Origin: Polaribacter sp. Hel1_85
GTDB taxonomy: Bacteria; Bacteroidota; Bacteroidia; Flavobacteriales; Flavobacteriaceae
Direction: 5' to 3'
DNA: 64,000 bases
Assembly (NCBI RefSeq): GCF_000766795.1
Contig: NZ_JPDS01000002.1
Span: forward strand, 439,001-503,000
A model generated the notes under the pieces. That model was not told the DNA's origin. It worked only from the letters and a program-made list of their open reading frames with translations, and did no database searches. Positions 8,878 to 17,914 of this stretch are shown here, piece after piece. A program made the position numbers and the translations under genes. Position 1 is the first letter of the stretch, and each line of letters opens with the position of its first letter.

Positions 8878-10233
8878 TTAATATGCTTTCTCTTCACCAC
8901 TAAAAACACTAATAGCAGTTTTAAATATAATTTTTATATCTAATAAAAAAGACCAATTTTCTATATAAAAAACGTCTAAACGAACTCTATTATCTATATC
9001 TGATTTTTTTTGTATTTCACCTCGATATCCACTTATTTGAGCTATTCCTGTAATACCTGGTCTTACAGATTTTCTTTTCATATAATTAGCAACTTCTTTA
9101 TCAAACTTTAAAGAATGAACATTCATGTGAGGTCTTGGCCCTACAATACTCATCTGCCCAATAATAACATTAAGAAATTGGGGAAGTTCGTCTAAACTTG
9201 TTTTTCTTAAAAAAGCACCTACTTTAGTAATCCTTTCATCATTTTTCTTGGTGTGTCCTATATCTAAAGGTTTTCCTTGATACATAGACCTAAATTTATA
9301 ACAAACAAATACTTCGCCATTAATACCCTCTCTTTTTTGCTTAAAAATTGTTGACCCTCTGGACTCAATTCTAATACATAAGATTATTATTGGAAACAAC
9401 CAAGAAAAAACAAAAACACAAATAAAGATTGAAAACATCAAATCAAAAAACCTTTTTAACATTCTATTTTCAAAAATTTCTAGAGGTAATTTTTTTACAT
9501 TTAAAATAGCTACAGAATTTCCAAAAAACTCTGCATTTACATCTTTATTATATAATTCATTTGGATTGGGTATTAATTTTATCACTAAATTATTTGTATT
9601 CGAAAATTTTATAATTTTTCTTAACTCTACCTCTTTTAACTCATTTAAGGAACAAAACACCTCATCAACCTCATTATCAATTATATAATTAAAACTTTCC
9701 TTAAGAGTACCTAAATACAATCTATTATTTCTAATTTTATTAGAAAAAAAACCGAGATATTTATATCCCAATTCCTTCTCTTTTTTTAAAGTTTCTATAA
9801 TTTTTTTAGTGGAAGAATCACTTCCTAAAACAACTACCTTTCTATAATTATTTCCTTTAGATCTATAAACTCTGATTGAATAAAAAACAAAAAGCTTAAA
9901 ACTCCATAAAGAAAGAATAATGGTAAGTAGTATTTTTGTTTGATTATTAATAATATCTCCTTCTCTAAAAAAACCAAAATATGTAAAATATCCTAAAATA
10001 AAAATAACGGTTTGTGTTATTAATAATTTAAAAAGTTGATATAATTTTGTATGTCTAAAAATATTATAATATTCAATAAACAATGAAGATATAAACCAAA
10101 ATAATGATATATAAATTAGAAACAATCCATTTAAAAACTGAATATCTGAGATAAAAAATACAACTGAATTTATTATTAATAAATCAAAAAATATCGATAA
10201 AGGTTTTATATATTTCGAATATCTATTTCTCAA
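8878..10233 (-). CDS. Polyprenyl-phosphate sugar-1-phosphate transferase (WcaJ-like)
   Basis: 451 residues. Four or five membrane segments (about 10-125) are followed by a nucleotide-binding-like region (about 130-235) and the catalytic bacterial sugar transferase domain (about 255-451). That domain begins at KRFFDLMFSI and contains FKQKREG, YKFRSMY, TSLDELPQFLNVIIGQMSIVGPRP and RPGITGIAQISG. It should start repeat-unit synthesis by moving a sugar-1-phosphate from a UDP-sugar to undecaprenyl phosphate at the inner membrane. One base separates it from the upstream GT4 gene. Confidence 0.9.
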   Translation of the reverse strand: MRNRYSKYIKPLSIFFDLLIINSVVFFISDIQFLNGLFLIYISLFWFISSLFIEYYNIFRHTKLYQLFKLLITQTVIFILGYFTYFGFFREGDIINNQTKILLTIILSLWSFKLFVFYSIRVYRSKGNNYRKVVVLGSDSSTKKIIETLKKEKELGYKYLGFFSNKIRNNRLYLGTLKESFNYIIDNEVDEVFCSLNELKEVELRKIIKFSNTNNLVIKLIPNPNELYNKDVNAEFFGNSVAILNVKKLPLEIFENRMLKRFFDLMFSIFICVFVFSWLFPIIILCIRIESRGSTIFKQKREGINGEVFVCYKFRSMYQGKPLDIGHTKKNDERITKVGAFLRKTSLDELPQFLNVIIGQMSIVGPRPHMNVHSLKFDKEVANYMKRKSVRPGITGIAQISGYRGEIQKKSDIDNRVRLDVFYIENWSFLLDIKIIFKTAISVFSGEEKAY

Positions 10234-10234
10234 A

Positions 10235-11344
10235 TTAAAAATCTTTTATTTTTTGTTCAACAAATTCTTTAAACTCTTTCTCAAATCTTTCTTTGCTAAA
10301 ACGCTCAGCATTTTTTCTTATTATTTTAGCATCAAATTTTAAAGTTTCAAACCTGTTTACAGCTTCAATAATATCCGCCGTTTTTTGTTTTTCAAAAAAC
10401 ACACCCGTTTCATTTTCAACCACAGTCTCTTTTAACCCTCCCTTATTTAAAGCGATAACAGGTGTACCACAACTTTGAGCTTCTACAGGTAAAATTCCAA
10501 AATCTTCATCGGCAGCAAAAACCAAAGCTTTAGACTTTTGTAAGATTTTAACCATTTCACTTTGACTTCTTTTACCTAAAACCTCAATATTACCATTAGC
10601 CAATTTAACAATTTTATACAACTCTGGACCTTCTCCAATAACTTTTAATTTTTTACTCGGCATTTTATTAAAAGCCTCTACAATTAAATGAATTTTCTTA
10701 TAAGGAACTAATCTTGAGGCTGCTACATAATAATTTTCTTTATTTTCCTCTAATTGAAAATTTCTTACATCAACTGGTGGGTAAATAACTGTCGCATCTC
10801 TATTATAAATTTTCTTTATTCTTTGTGCAATATAATTAGAATTCGCCACAAAATAATCAACCCTATTGGTAGAAATAACATCCCAAACTCTAAGTTTATG
10901 CAATATATATTTTGCATACCACCCTTTCAACCCAGTTGTTAAGTTTTTATCTTCTAAATATTCATGGTACAAATTCCAAGCATATCTCATTGGAGAATGA
11001 CAGTAACAAATATGTAATTGATTTTGATTTGTTAAAACTCCTTTTGCAATTGAGGATGATGATGAAATTACAACGTCGTAATCGTTAAGATTAAATGATT
11101 CAATTGCTTTTGGAAAAAATTGTAAAAATTTTCTATGATTTTTTTTTGCAGTAGGAAAATTTTGAATGTAGGTTGTTGTTGCTGTTTTACCTTTTAAAAT
11201 AAAATTTCGATCTTTTTTATCTAAAAAATCTATTAAAGAAAAATAATCTAATTTATCCCAAATATTACCTATGGAATGAACTACCTTTTCAGCACCTCCG
11301 TTCGTATAAAACCAGTCATGTACTAGTGCTTTTTTCATAGACAA
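10235..11344 (-). CDS. Family 4 glycosyltransferase (WbaZ-like)
   Basis: 369 residues, GT-B fold. N-terminal KKALVHDWFYTNGGAEKVV, a middle CYCHSPMRYAWNLYHEYL block, and the C-terminal donor-binding stretch DFGILPVEAQSCGTPVIAL with the EX7E-type acidic residues. The DWFYTNGGAEKV start and the CHSPMRYAWD-like block are characteristic of WbaZ-type mannosyl- or related transferases. It should extend the repeat unit in the cytoplasm. The space upstream is filled by a broken glycosyltransferase gene. Confidence 0.85.
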   Translation of the reverse strand: MSMKKALVHDWFYTNGGAEKVVHSIGNIWDKLDYFSLIDFLDKKDRNFILKGKTATTTYIQNFPTAKKNHRKFLQFFPKAIESFNLNDYDVVISSSSSIAKGVLTNQNQLHICYCHSPMRYAWNLYHEYLEDKNLTTGLKGWYAKYILHKLRVWDVISTNRVDYFVANSNYIAQRIKKIYNRDATVIYPPVDVRNFQLEENKENYYVAASRLVPYKKIHLIVEAFNKMPSKKLKVIGEGPELYKIVKLANGNIEVLGKRSQSEMVKILQKSKALVFAADEDFGILPVEAQSCGTPVIALNKGGLKETVVENETGVFFEKQKTADIIEAVNRFETLKFDAKIIRKNAERFSKERFEKEFKEFVEQKIKDF

Positions 11345-11451
11345 TTTAAATCTTATTTTTTTTTCAAATTTATAGAATATTGTACTAAAATCGATAAAAA
11401 ATCTAAAAAATCTCCATAAGATTTTACTTCTTAAGATTGAAACTCAATAAC

Positions 11452-11693
11452 TCAAGTTAAAAAAAAAACAAATTCACTTATTATTTCCCTGAAAATTAAA
11501 TGTATTTCTCTTTTTAACTCACAATGAAAATGGTCTATTTTATTTCCAGAATCATTATTTATATTGATGATTTTCTCGTTTTTATTACATCTTATTGTAT
11601 TTGAAAACTTAGTACTATCGATGTACTTAGACAATAACGAAAATAAACACCTACTCCACCAATTGGTGTTGCTACATGTAAAATTTTAATCAT
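11452..11693 (-). pseudogene. Remnant 5' end of a GT4 glycosyltransferase gene
   Basis: The 349-base space between two polysaccharide genes holds a broken gene. An ATG at 11693, directly after the TAA of the upstream ligase gene, opens MIKILHVATPIGGVGVYF, the typical N-terminus of a GT4 enzyme. That frame stops after 33 codons. A second frame from 11634 (LSKYIDSTKFSNTI onward) continues what such a protein would read (GVY...LSKYI...), so a frameshift lies near 11636. The second frame runs about 50 residues in family-like style, then ends at 11452 in low-complexity sequence; the remaining gene is missing. Bases 11345-11451 contain nothing else recognised. Confidence 0.75.
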
Positions 11694-12854
11694 TTATTCT
11701 TTTACTTTATATGTAATTCTTGTTAGGCTCAAAAGTAATGCATATAAATATACTCCGACCTGTCTATCTAAAATATTTTCTACTAAACTAAAACTCATAA
11801 TAGCAATAAGAAACATTAATCCAATAACATTATTTTTCTTAAAATTAAAATATAATAATATTATCTGAGGGATTAATAACAAGAAAAAACCAATAAAACC
11901 GCCTCTTAATAATTCATTTAAATACTGATTATGTGTATTATAATTTTTAGAAATAAACCTATTTTTTTCATCTTGACTTATAAAGCCTTCATAATTCTTA
12001 TAGTATTCTAATAAATCAATTCTGGTTTTTTGCCCGCTACCTGAACCAAAAACATATTTATTAGTATTGTTAAACGAATGAATTGCTCCATTCCATGTTA
12101 CAACCCTAGCATCATTACCAATCTGATTAAACCTTTCTTTTAAAGAACTATCACTTAGTAATACAATTAAAAGCGTGCCGATTAAAACGAATAAAGCTAT
12201 CATCACTTTCCTTCTGCTAATTTCTTTAAAAAAAATAATAACTCCTGTAAAAAAAACAACAATTATTGCCAATCTTGCTGATATAACAATAATTAAAATT
12301 AGAGAAAAAACAGCTATCAGAATACTTAAAAATCTTTTCCTTTTTATTGAAAAAAAATAAAAACAAATAATAATATTTAATGCTGAAAAAAAACCTAAAT
12401 ATGGTCTCTCATAATTTAATATCTCATTAATTTTTGAATAATTTTTTAATGCATACTTTTTACCCTCAGTAAAATAATAATAATTAATTATACCATAAAC
12501 TGAATTTACTTGGATAATTATAATACTAATGAAAAGAAAAAATAATCCTTTTAATTTTATTTCATTATCTATATTTTCAAGACAAAAAGGAATCAATAAA
12601 AAAGGAAGTAATTTAATATAATTTTCTTTTTCTAAAACAAGTTCATAATTAAGTAATCCGTTAAATAATATAAATAAATAAAAAGCTAAAAGGTAATAAG
12701 TAACTTTATTATCCCTTACTTTTTTTACATTAAAAAGGGTACTCAAAAACATTATTATTAAAAAAATATTATCTAGTAGTAATGAAATGGGTAAAAAAAA
12801 CATCAACAATAAATAAGAATAAGTTGAAATTTTTAATGATATCTTATTTTTCAT
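11694..12854 (-). CDS. O-antigen ligase / Wzy-like membrane protein
   Basis: 386 residues if begun at the ATG at 12854 (MKNKISLKI); an upstream in-frame start at 12896 would overlap the preceding gene by 53 bases and adds an atypical 14 residues. About ten hydrophobic segments. The large periplasmic loop (about 250-320) contains RVVTWNGAIHSF, GSGSGQ and NTHNQYLNELLRGGFIG, the pattern of the Wzy_C/O-antigen ligase family (WaaL, PF04932). It probably joins finished polysaccharide to lipid A core or polymerises it; the neighbouring gene is the better polymerase candidate. Confidence 0.8.
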   Translation of the reverse strand: MKNKISLKISTYSYLLLMFFLPISLLLDNIFLIIMFLSTLFNVKKVRDNKVTYYLLAFYLFILFNGLLNYELVLEKENYIKLLPFLLIPFCLENIDNEIKLKGLFFLFISIIIIQVNSVYGIINYYYFTEGKKYALKNYSKINEILNYERPYLGFFSALNIIICFYFFSIKRKRFLSILIAVFSLILIIVISARLAIIVVFFTGVIIFFKEISRRKVMIALFVLIGTLLIVLLSDSSLKERFNQIGNDARVVTWNGAIHSFNNTNKYVFGSGSGQKTRIDLLEYYKNYEGFISQDEKNRFISKNYNTHNQYLNELLRGGFIGFFLLLIPQIILLYFNFKKNNVIGLMFLIAIMSFSLVENILDRQVGVYLYALLLSLTRITYKVKE

Positions 12855-14106
12855 TTGATTCTTTTTTAGAATATAATACAAGAAATCTATAAGCAAAAAA
12901 GAGTAAAATGAAGAAAAAAGGTATTAACAACTTACTAAAATAAGCCATTGTATAAGCATAACTAGTCCAAATTAATAATTGAAATAAAATAATACTTATA
13001 AATAAAGACTTCCTTTTAATAAAAATACTTAATAAGGTTTGAATTAAAGAAACAAATGAAATTAAAAAAAAGTTAGCGACTAATGCTAATGGTAAAGGGA
13101 AAATTCTAATTAAAATAGATGGGTAAGCATTTGTCCAACTTACTCCCCTTGTGGTTACTGAAATAAAATCTTGATATCTCCATGGCCAAAATTCTAACAT
13201 TAAATGGTGCATTCCTTTCCAAAGCTCTAAAACATCCCAGGTATTAGACTTATTTAAATAAACATACTGTTCTGTAACACCCCAAAAAACATGTGCCTGT
13301 AGACCAAAAAACCTATAAAAAACAGATTCTATTGGGGTTAATCCTAAACTTCTAAAAGGTCTACTAATTGTATATTTGTATAGCACTAAAGAAAACATCA
13401 CTCCAATAAATAGAATTAAATACTTATTAAAAACCCATTTTAATTTAAAGTTTATTTTATTTTCTGAAGTAAAATAAAGCGCTAAGAGAACACCTGTTAT
13501 TCCTATAAAAAAACCAGTAAACTTCTGCCCTATTAATAATAAATAAAAGATATAGAGTGTAAAAAATAAAATTGATGTTTTTTTATAATATTTATAAAGT
13601 ATTGCTGTTCCAAATGCGGCAAATGCCATTACATTTCCTATAATAGATTTCAAAAAAGGGAATCTAGCATGTTCCCAAAAATTAAATTTTGACACATCAT
13701 CTGAAAAAATTGGTATTGAAGATGAAAGTAAGTTTAAGAAAGCCATAAAAAAAATAAATCCTAAAAAAACTCTTATTATTTGATACTCTTTTATTTTCCC
13801 AAATTTAATTTTAGTTACTTTGATGTTTTCAAATAATCGTGTAAAAACTTGTTTAAAAAATAGTAATGAAAGAATAGTTGTTATAAAAAACAATAACAAA
13901 ACTAAACTACTATAAACAAAATATCCATCTCTCCCTTGTTCAACTACATGAACACCTGATTCTATAACAACTAGAGAAAAAAACATCCAAATATATTGAA
14001 CAAATATCATAATAGATAATAGAAAAAGACCTAGATTCTTTTCTAGAAAGTATAGAGTGATAACAATAGCTATAAGGGCAATTAAAATATTAAACGCAAT
14101 AATCAT
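12844..14106 (-). CDS. Wzy-type repeat-unit polymerase (multi-pass membrane protein)
   Basis: 420 residues with roughly ten to twelve hydrophobic segments and a large external loop (about residues 245-330) containing SRPFRSLGLTPIESVFYRFFGLQAH and WPWRYQDF. Sequence motifs in this class are weak. Position between flippase, sialyltransferase-like and ligase genes supports a role as the polymerase that joins repeat units on the periplasmic side. It overlaps the upstream gene by four bases (ATGA) and the downstream gene slightly, so all are one operon. Confidence 0.65.
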   Translation of the reverse strand: MIIAFNILIALIAIVITLYFLEKNLGLFLLSIMIFVQYIWMFFSLVVIESGVHVVEQGRDGYFVYSSLVLLLFFITTILSLLFFKQVFTRLFENIKVTKIKFGKIKEYQIIRVFLGFIFFMAFLNLLSSSIPIFSDDVSKFNFWEHARFPFLKSIIGNVMAFAAFGTAILYKYYKKTSILFFTLYIFYLLLIGQKFTGFFIGITGVLLALYFTSENKINFKLKWVFNKYLILFIGVMFSLVLYKYTISRPFRSLGLTPIESVFYRFFGLQAHVFWGVTEQYVYLNKSNTWDVLELWKGMHHLMLEFWPWRYQDFISVTTRGVSWTNAYPSILIRIFPLPLALVANFFLISFVSLIQTLLSIFIKRKSLFISIILFQLLIWTSYAYTMAYFSKLLIPFFFILLFFAYRFLVLYSKKESNEK

Positions 14107-15116
14107 CTATAAATATTAAATTCAAATTTCTTAAAAATTGGTTCTAAGAGACTATTATACCTTAATAGAACATTAAAACTAAGTTCTTTTTTCTTTTCTT
14201 CTTCAGCTTCTAGATAAATATTTAATAACGCGCTAGAATCAAAAGAAAATACACTTTTAGACCCCAGTTTTTTAAAAAACAAATCTTCTAGAGGTTCATC
14301 AGAATCTAAATAAACCAATTCTTTTTTAATAAACTGTTTTTTTAAAACTCCAATATCAATTCTTTTACCATTTCTATGAGACTTATAATATATTCTATCA
14401 ATATTAGAATAATAATCCATAGATTTAATTAAACTTGTTAAATCAATTAAGTTATTAGTATATTTTTCTTCACCAAATTGACTTATGTATCCCTCTTGCC
14501 CAATAATTAAAATTGTGTTTGTTAAATTTAATATTCTAGTAGGGTAAGGTAATTTAACCGATTTCTCAGGAAACATAGATAGTTCTGGAACTCTTACATA
14601 TTGTTTAATTACTTTTTCAAATTCTACACCACTTGAATGCCCTTTGTAGTATTTAAACCTAACATTGTATAGATTACTTAAAAACCATTTCAAAAACACT
14701 TTCTTTTTTGATAAAGATTTTATAGTATGAGGGTAATAATTTAATGTTCCATCTTCTACAACAACACCTTTCATTTTTTTGTTAAAAGATAACAATAGAT
14801 AATTGGTTAAAATATCTTCAAGATAAGTAAAATAAAAAGTTATTTTTTTTTCTTTCTTGTAAATAGAAAGTTCTTTAATTACAAGTTTGTATTGCTTAAT
14901 TTTTACAATAATATTTTTTATTGCAGATAAAGTACCATTTGACTGATTATTAAAAGACTGTTCAGCACGAATAACTTTATTCCATAAAATAGAATCATTT
15001 TCTAATGTTTTATTAGAAATTAATATATTTTCACAATCTTTATTCTTGTTCTCTTTTATAATTTCTTCATAAGAAGATATTTGATTTTTTGACAAGCCTA
15101 TGTATATATTAATCAT
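14103..15116 (-). CDS. Sialyltransferase-like glycosyltransferase (GT52/polysialyltransferase type)
   Basis: 337 residues. The middle holds VVVEDGTLNYYPH: the acidic-acidic-glycine motif of GT38/GT52 bacterial sialyltransferases. Later there is YYKSHRNGKR at the place of the usual His-Pro motif, and FSFDSSALL matching the Ser-Ser motif that binds the CMP phosphate. The proline of the HP motif is absent. Together with the nonulosonic acid genes five kilobases upstream, the likely role is transfer of a CMP-activated sialic-like sugar onto the repeat unit. A weakly conserved protein; assignment rests on three short motifs and context. Confidence 0.6.
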   Translation of the reverse strand: MINIYIGLSKNQISSYEEIIKENKNKDCENILISNKTLENDSILWNKVIRAEQSFNNQSNGTLSAIKNIIVKIKQYKLVIKELSIYKKEKKITFYFTYLEDILTNYLLLSFNKKMKGVVVEDGTLNYYPHTIKSLSKKKVFLKWFLSNLYNVRFKYYKGHSSGVEFEKVIKQYVRVPELSMFPEKSVKLPYPTRILNLTNTILIIGQEGYISQFGEEKYTNNLIDLTSLIKSMDYYSNIDRIYYKSHRNGKRIDIGVLKKQFIKKELVYLDSDEPLEDLFFKKLGSKSVFSFDSSALLNIYLEAEEEKKKELSFNVLLRYNSLLEPIFKKFEFNIYR

Positions 15117-16341
15117 AATTCATTTTTTTCGCTTCATTATAACGCATAAAAAACAAGATACTGCAAGAAAGTACAAAAGCTAAAGCTGTACCATAAACTC
15201 CATAAAAAAACGTTAAAATAACACTTAGTAATAGGCTAAATAGAGCAGGCACTACCATAGATTTCAGCAATGCTTTGTCTTTGTGGTAAATATATAATTT
15301 AAAATGATATAATAAAGAATAATTCATTAGCCCAACACCAATAATCAAGAAATACATTAATGGTAAATAATCTTCAAATTCTGCTTTATCTTGCCAAATT
15401 AATAATGGTTTTATAATTAATAGTATAAAGAAAGATGAAATAATAGTATGTACTAATAAAGATTTTTTAAATTTTTTAAGAAGGTTTGTTATATTTGGTG
15501 AATTTACCGAAGTTATAAGTTCTGGTAATTCAAATGAAATAACAATAGTATTTATATAAACAGTAATTAGAATAGATATGTTAGAATAAAATAAAAACAC
15601 ACCTGCAACCTCTTCTCCCATATAAAAATCAACTATAAACCTATTAGCATATTCTATTGTTTTTAAACTAATTGTAGTAAGAAAGAAAACAGAACACACT
15701 TTTAAACCTCTTTTAATCCATTCAAAATTTAAATTTGTTTTACTTATTTTTTTATGATTTTTAATTATAGTTAAAATTAAAACATAAAAAATGGTTAAAA
15801 CATTAGCAAGAAGCCAAAGATTAAAAATTTTCTCAATCGTAATTAAACTTTTTGAGTAATAGTTATAAATTACAACCACACTCCATCCCGCAGTTCTAAA
15901 AAACAATAGAATGTTTGCTAAAAGTACTTTCTTAAAGCCTATTAATAATCTATAAATTTCTTGAGAAAGGTGTTCTGTTATCACTAAGAAAATTACCAAA
16001 AAAGTAAATGGTTTTAGATAATCTATGTTATTAAAAATAAAATAACCAAAAACAATAAATGAAATATAAATAAATAAATAAAGTACCCCAGTTGAAATAA
16101 CTTTATTTAAAATATTTTGTTTATCACTCGTTTTTAAAATATCTCTAATACTAAAATTGTAAAAATCTAAACCTAGGGCAAAAATAAGAATTGTTATAAG
16201 GGAAGTTATTAATCCAAAATTACCAAAGACTTTAACATCGAAATATTTAGACATTAGAGTAATAATTAAAAACTTACTACCAATTCCTCCAATTCTTAAA
16301 AAAACATTGATCAGTTTTAAATAAAGTGAATTTTTATCCAT
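15109..16341 (-). CDS. Wzx-type polysaccharide flippase
   Basis: 410 residues with about twelve membrane segments. N-terminal NVFLRIGGIGSKFLIITLMSKY and VFGNFGLITS match the start of the Polysacc_synt family. It should flip undecaprenyl-linked repeat units from the cytoplasmic to the periplasmic face. Shares an 8-base overlap with the downstream sialyltransferase-like gene. Confidence 0.85.
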   Translation of the reverse strand: MDKNSLYLKLINVFLRIGGIGSKFLIITLMSKYFDVKVFGNFGLITSLITILIFALGLDFYNFSIRDILKTSDKQNILNKVISTGVLYLFIYISFIVFGYFIFNNIDYLKPFTFLVIFLVITEHLSQEIYRLLIGFKKVLLANILLFFRTAGWSVVVIYNYYSKSLITIEKIFNLWLLANVLTIFYVLILTIIKNHKKISKTNLNFEWIKRGLKVCSVFFLTTISLKTIEYANRFIVDFYMGEEVAGVFLFYSNISILITVYINTIVISFELPELITSVNSPNITNLLKKFKKSLLVHTIISSFFILLIIKPLLIWQDKAEFEDYLPLMYFLIIGVGLMNYSLLYHFKLYIYHKDKALLKSMVVPALFSLLLSVILTFFYGVYGTALAFVLSCSILFFMRYNEAKKMNYD

Positions 16342-16357
16342 TAATAATAAACCTCTT

Positions 16358-16879
16358 TTATTGATTATATTCTTTAATAAGATTATTATCCTTAAGTAAA
16401 TTTACTACATCAATATTATTATTCGATAATATTTTTTCTACAAACTCTCTAAAAACTCCTTCCCCTCCTTTTTTATATAACTGCCAATCAACTATTTCTT
16501 TCATGTAATTAGGTGCAGAAGATGGGCAAGCACTTAACCCAACTTTTTTCAATAATGAATAATCGTTTATGTCATCTCCTATATAAGCAACCTCATCCCA
16601 ATTAATATTTAATTCATTTATTAAATTTTGAATAACTTTTACTTTTTCTTTAATTCCCAAGTAAAGATGTTCAACTTTTAATTTTTCGGCTCTTCTTTTT
16701 ACAGATTTGACATTCTCTCCTGTAATTATACCTATCGGAATTTCAAGTATTTTACAAAAAAGAACACCAGCGCTATCATAAGTATGAAATTTTTTGAATT
16801 CATTTCCTAACTCATCATAAAACATACCTCCATCTGTCCAAACACCATCTATATCAGTTAAAATAAGTTTTGGAAGCAT
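16358..16879 (-). CDS. KdsC-like HAD phosphatase for a nonulosonate 9-phosphate
   Basis: 173 residues, the compact cap-less C0 HAD type. Seen: LILTDIDGVWTDG with nucleophile Asp and acid Asp, FHTYDSAGV, GIITGENVKSV, and YIGDDINDYSLL for magnesium binding. KdsC dephosphorylates KDO-8-phosphate; close relatives in Bacteroides act on KDN-9-phosphate. Lying directly beside NeuB-like and cytidylyltransferase genes, it most likely dephosphorylates the 9-phosphate product of the NeuB-like synthase. This makes a phosphorylated hexose(amine) the synthase substrate. Confidence 0.8.
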   Translation of the reverse strand: MLPKLILTDIDGVWTDGGMFYDELGNEFKKFHTYDSAGVLFCKILEIPIGIITGENVKSVKRRAEKLKVEHLYLGIKEKVKVIQNLINELNINWDEVAYIGDDINDYSLLKKVGLSACPSSAPNYMKEIVDWQLYKKGGEGVFREFVEKILSNNNIDVVNLLKDNNLIKEYNQ

Positions 16880-17914
16880 CTATTTTATTTTGTTTAAGTA
16901 TATAATTTCATCTTTAGGAATATCTAATGAAAGTGTTTTTCCTATTAATTTATCTTTATCTATCCATTTAACACCATCTCCAGGACTTAAAAGATGAATA
17001 TCTTTCTCTGAAATCAACGCACCTTTTTTTAAGTCTTTATTTGCAGCTATTGACCTTTCTAATTTATTTCTTGCACTCTCCACAGAGTTTACAATTTCAA
17101 TTTTCTCCTCACCCATCGACATATCTAAATTCCTTATATCTCTAATCATTCTATAAATACCATCTATAGCCAGAGACCCTTTTTGGTCAGTACCTTTCAT
17201 TGATCTATCTAAAGTAATATGTTTTTCAATAATTTCTGCTCCCATTGCAACTGCTGCAATAGGTGTAGAAATACCGATAGTATGATCTGAATAACCAATT
17301 GTATATTGTGGATAGTTCTTTTGTAAATATGTAATAGTTTTTAAATTAACATTCTCATACCTAGTAGGGTATTCAGAAACACAATGTAAGATTGAAATAT
17401 TCTGGTGATATTTGTTAATAGTTTCTAATGCTTGGTTTAATTCTTTTTCTCCAGCCATCCCTGTAGAAACAATAATAGGAATTTCAGTTTCTGCTAAAGC
17501 AGAAAGCAGAGGTAAATTTGTTAAATCTCTAGAAGCAACTTTTAACTTATCAGGTATAAATAATTTAAGCATACTTAAACAACCAATCGCACATAAAGTT
17601 TCTACAAAATCTAAACCTTTCTTTTTTGTGTATTGATAAACCTCAAAATGTTGCTCATCATTTAATTCTAAAAAAGATCGATGCTCTCCATAAGTTTTAC
17701 CAAAAGAATGTGGAGAATTATACAAGCTCTTCATTTGAGTTGATGATAATTCTTGAGACAAATCTCTTTTTGTAAGTTTAACAGCATCCATCTGTTTTAA
17801 ATCCTTACCAAATAAATTATCTTTTACTGGCCTTGCAGCAACATCAACCATTAATTTACATAAATCTACAGATCCATTATGGTTTTGCCCAATTTCACCA
17901 ATTATATATGTCAT
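16880..17914 (-). CDS. NeuB-like nonulosonic acid synthase
   Basis: 344 residues. TIM-barrel domain (about 1-275) beginning IIGEIGQNHNGS, with SRDLTNLPLL, IVSTGMA, LHCVSEYPT, GYSDHTIG, EKHITLDRSMKGTDQ. A C-terminal SAF (antifreeze-like) lid (about 283-344) begins RSIAANKDLKKG. The family condenses phosphoenolpyruvate with a six-carbon sugar (ManNAc, its 6-phosphate, mannose-6-phosphate or a di-amino sugar). No NeuC epimerase, PseB/C or LegB genes accompany it, and a phosphatase does, so a sugar-6-phosphate such as mannose-6-phosphate is the likely substrate. Confidence 0.9.
   Translation of the reverse strand: MTYIIGEIGQNHNGSVDLCKLMVDVAARPVKDNLFGKDLKQMDAVKLTKRDLSQELSSTQMKSLYNSPHSFGKTYGEHRSFLELNDEQHFEVYQYTKKKGLDFVETLCAIGCLSMLKLFIPDKLKVASRDLTNLPLLSALAETEIPIIVSTGMAGEKELNQALETINKYHQNISILHCVSEYPTRYENVNLKTITYLQKNYPQYTIGYSDHTIGISTPIAAVAMGAEIIEKHITLDRSMKGTDQKGSLAIDGIYRMIRDIRNLDMSMGEEKIEIVNSVESARNKLERSIAANKDLKKGALISEKDIHLLSPGDGVKWIDKDKLIGKTLSLDIPKDEIIYLNKIK

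Noticed and set aside
11452..11634. Stand-alone 60-residue protein
   Set aside because: It reads as the frameshifted continuation of the glycosyltransferase start at 11693, so it is treated as part of a pseudogene.
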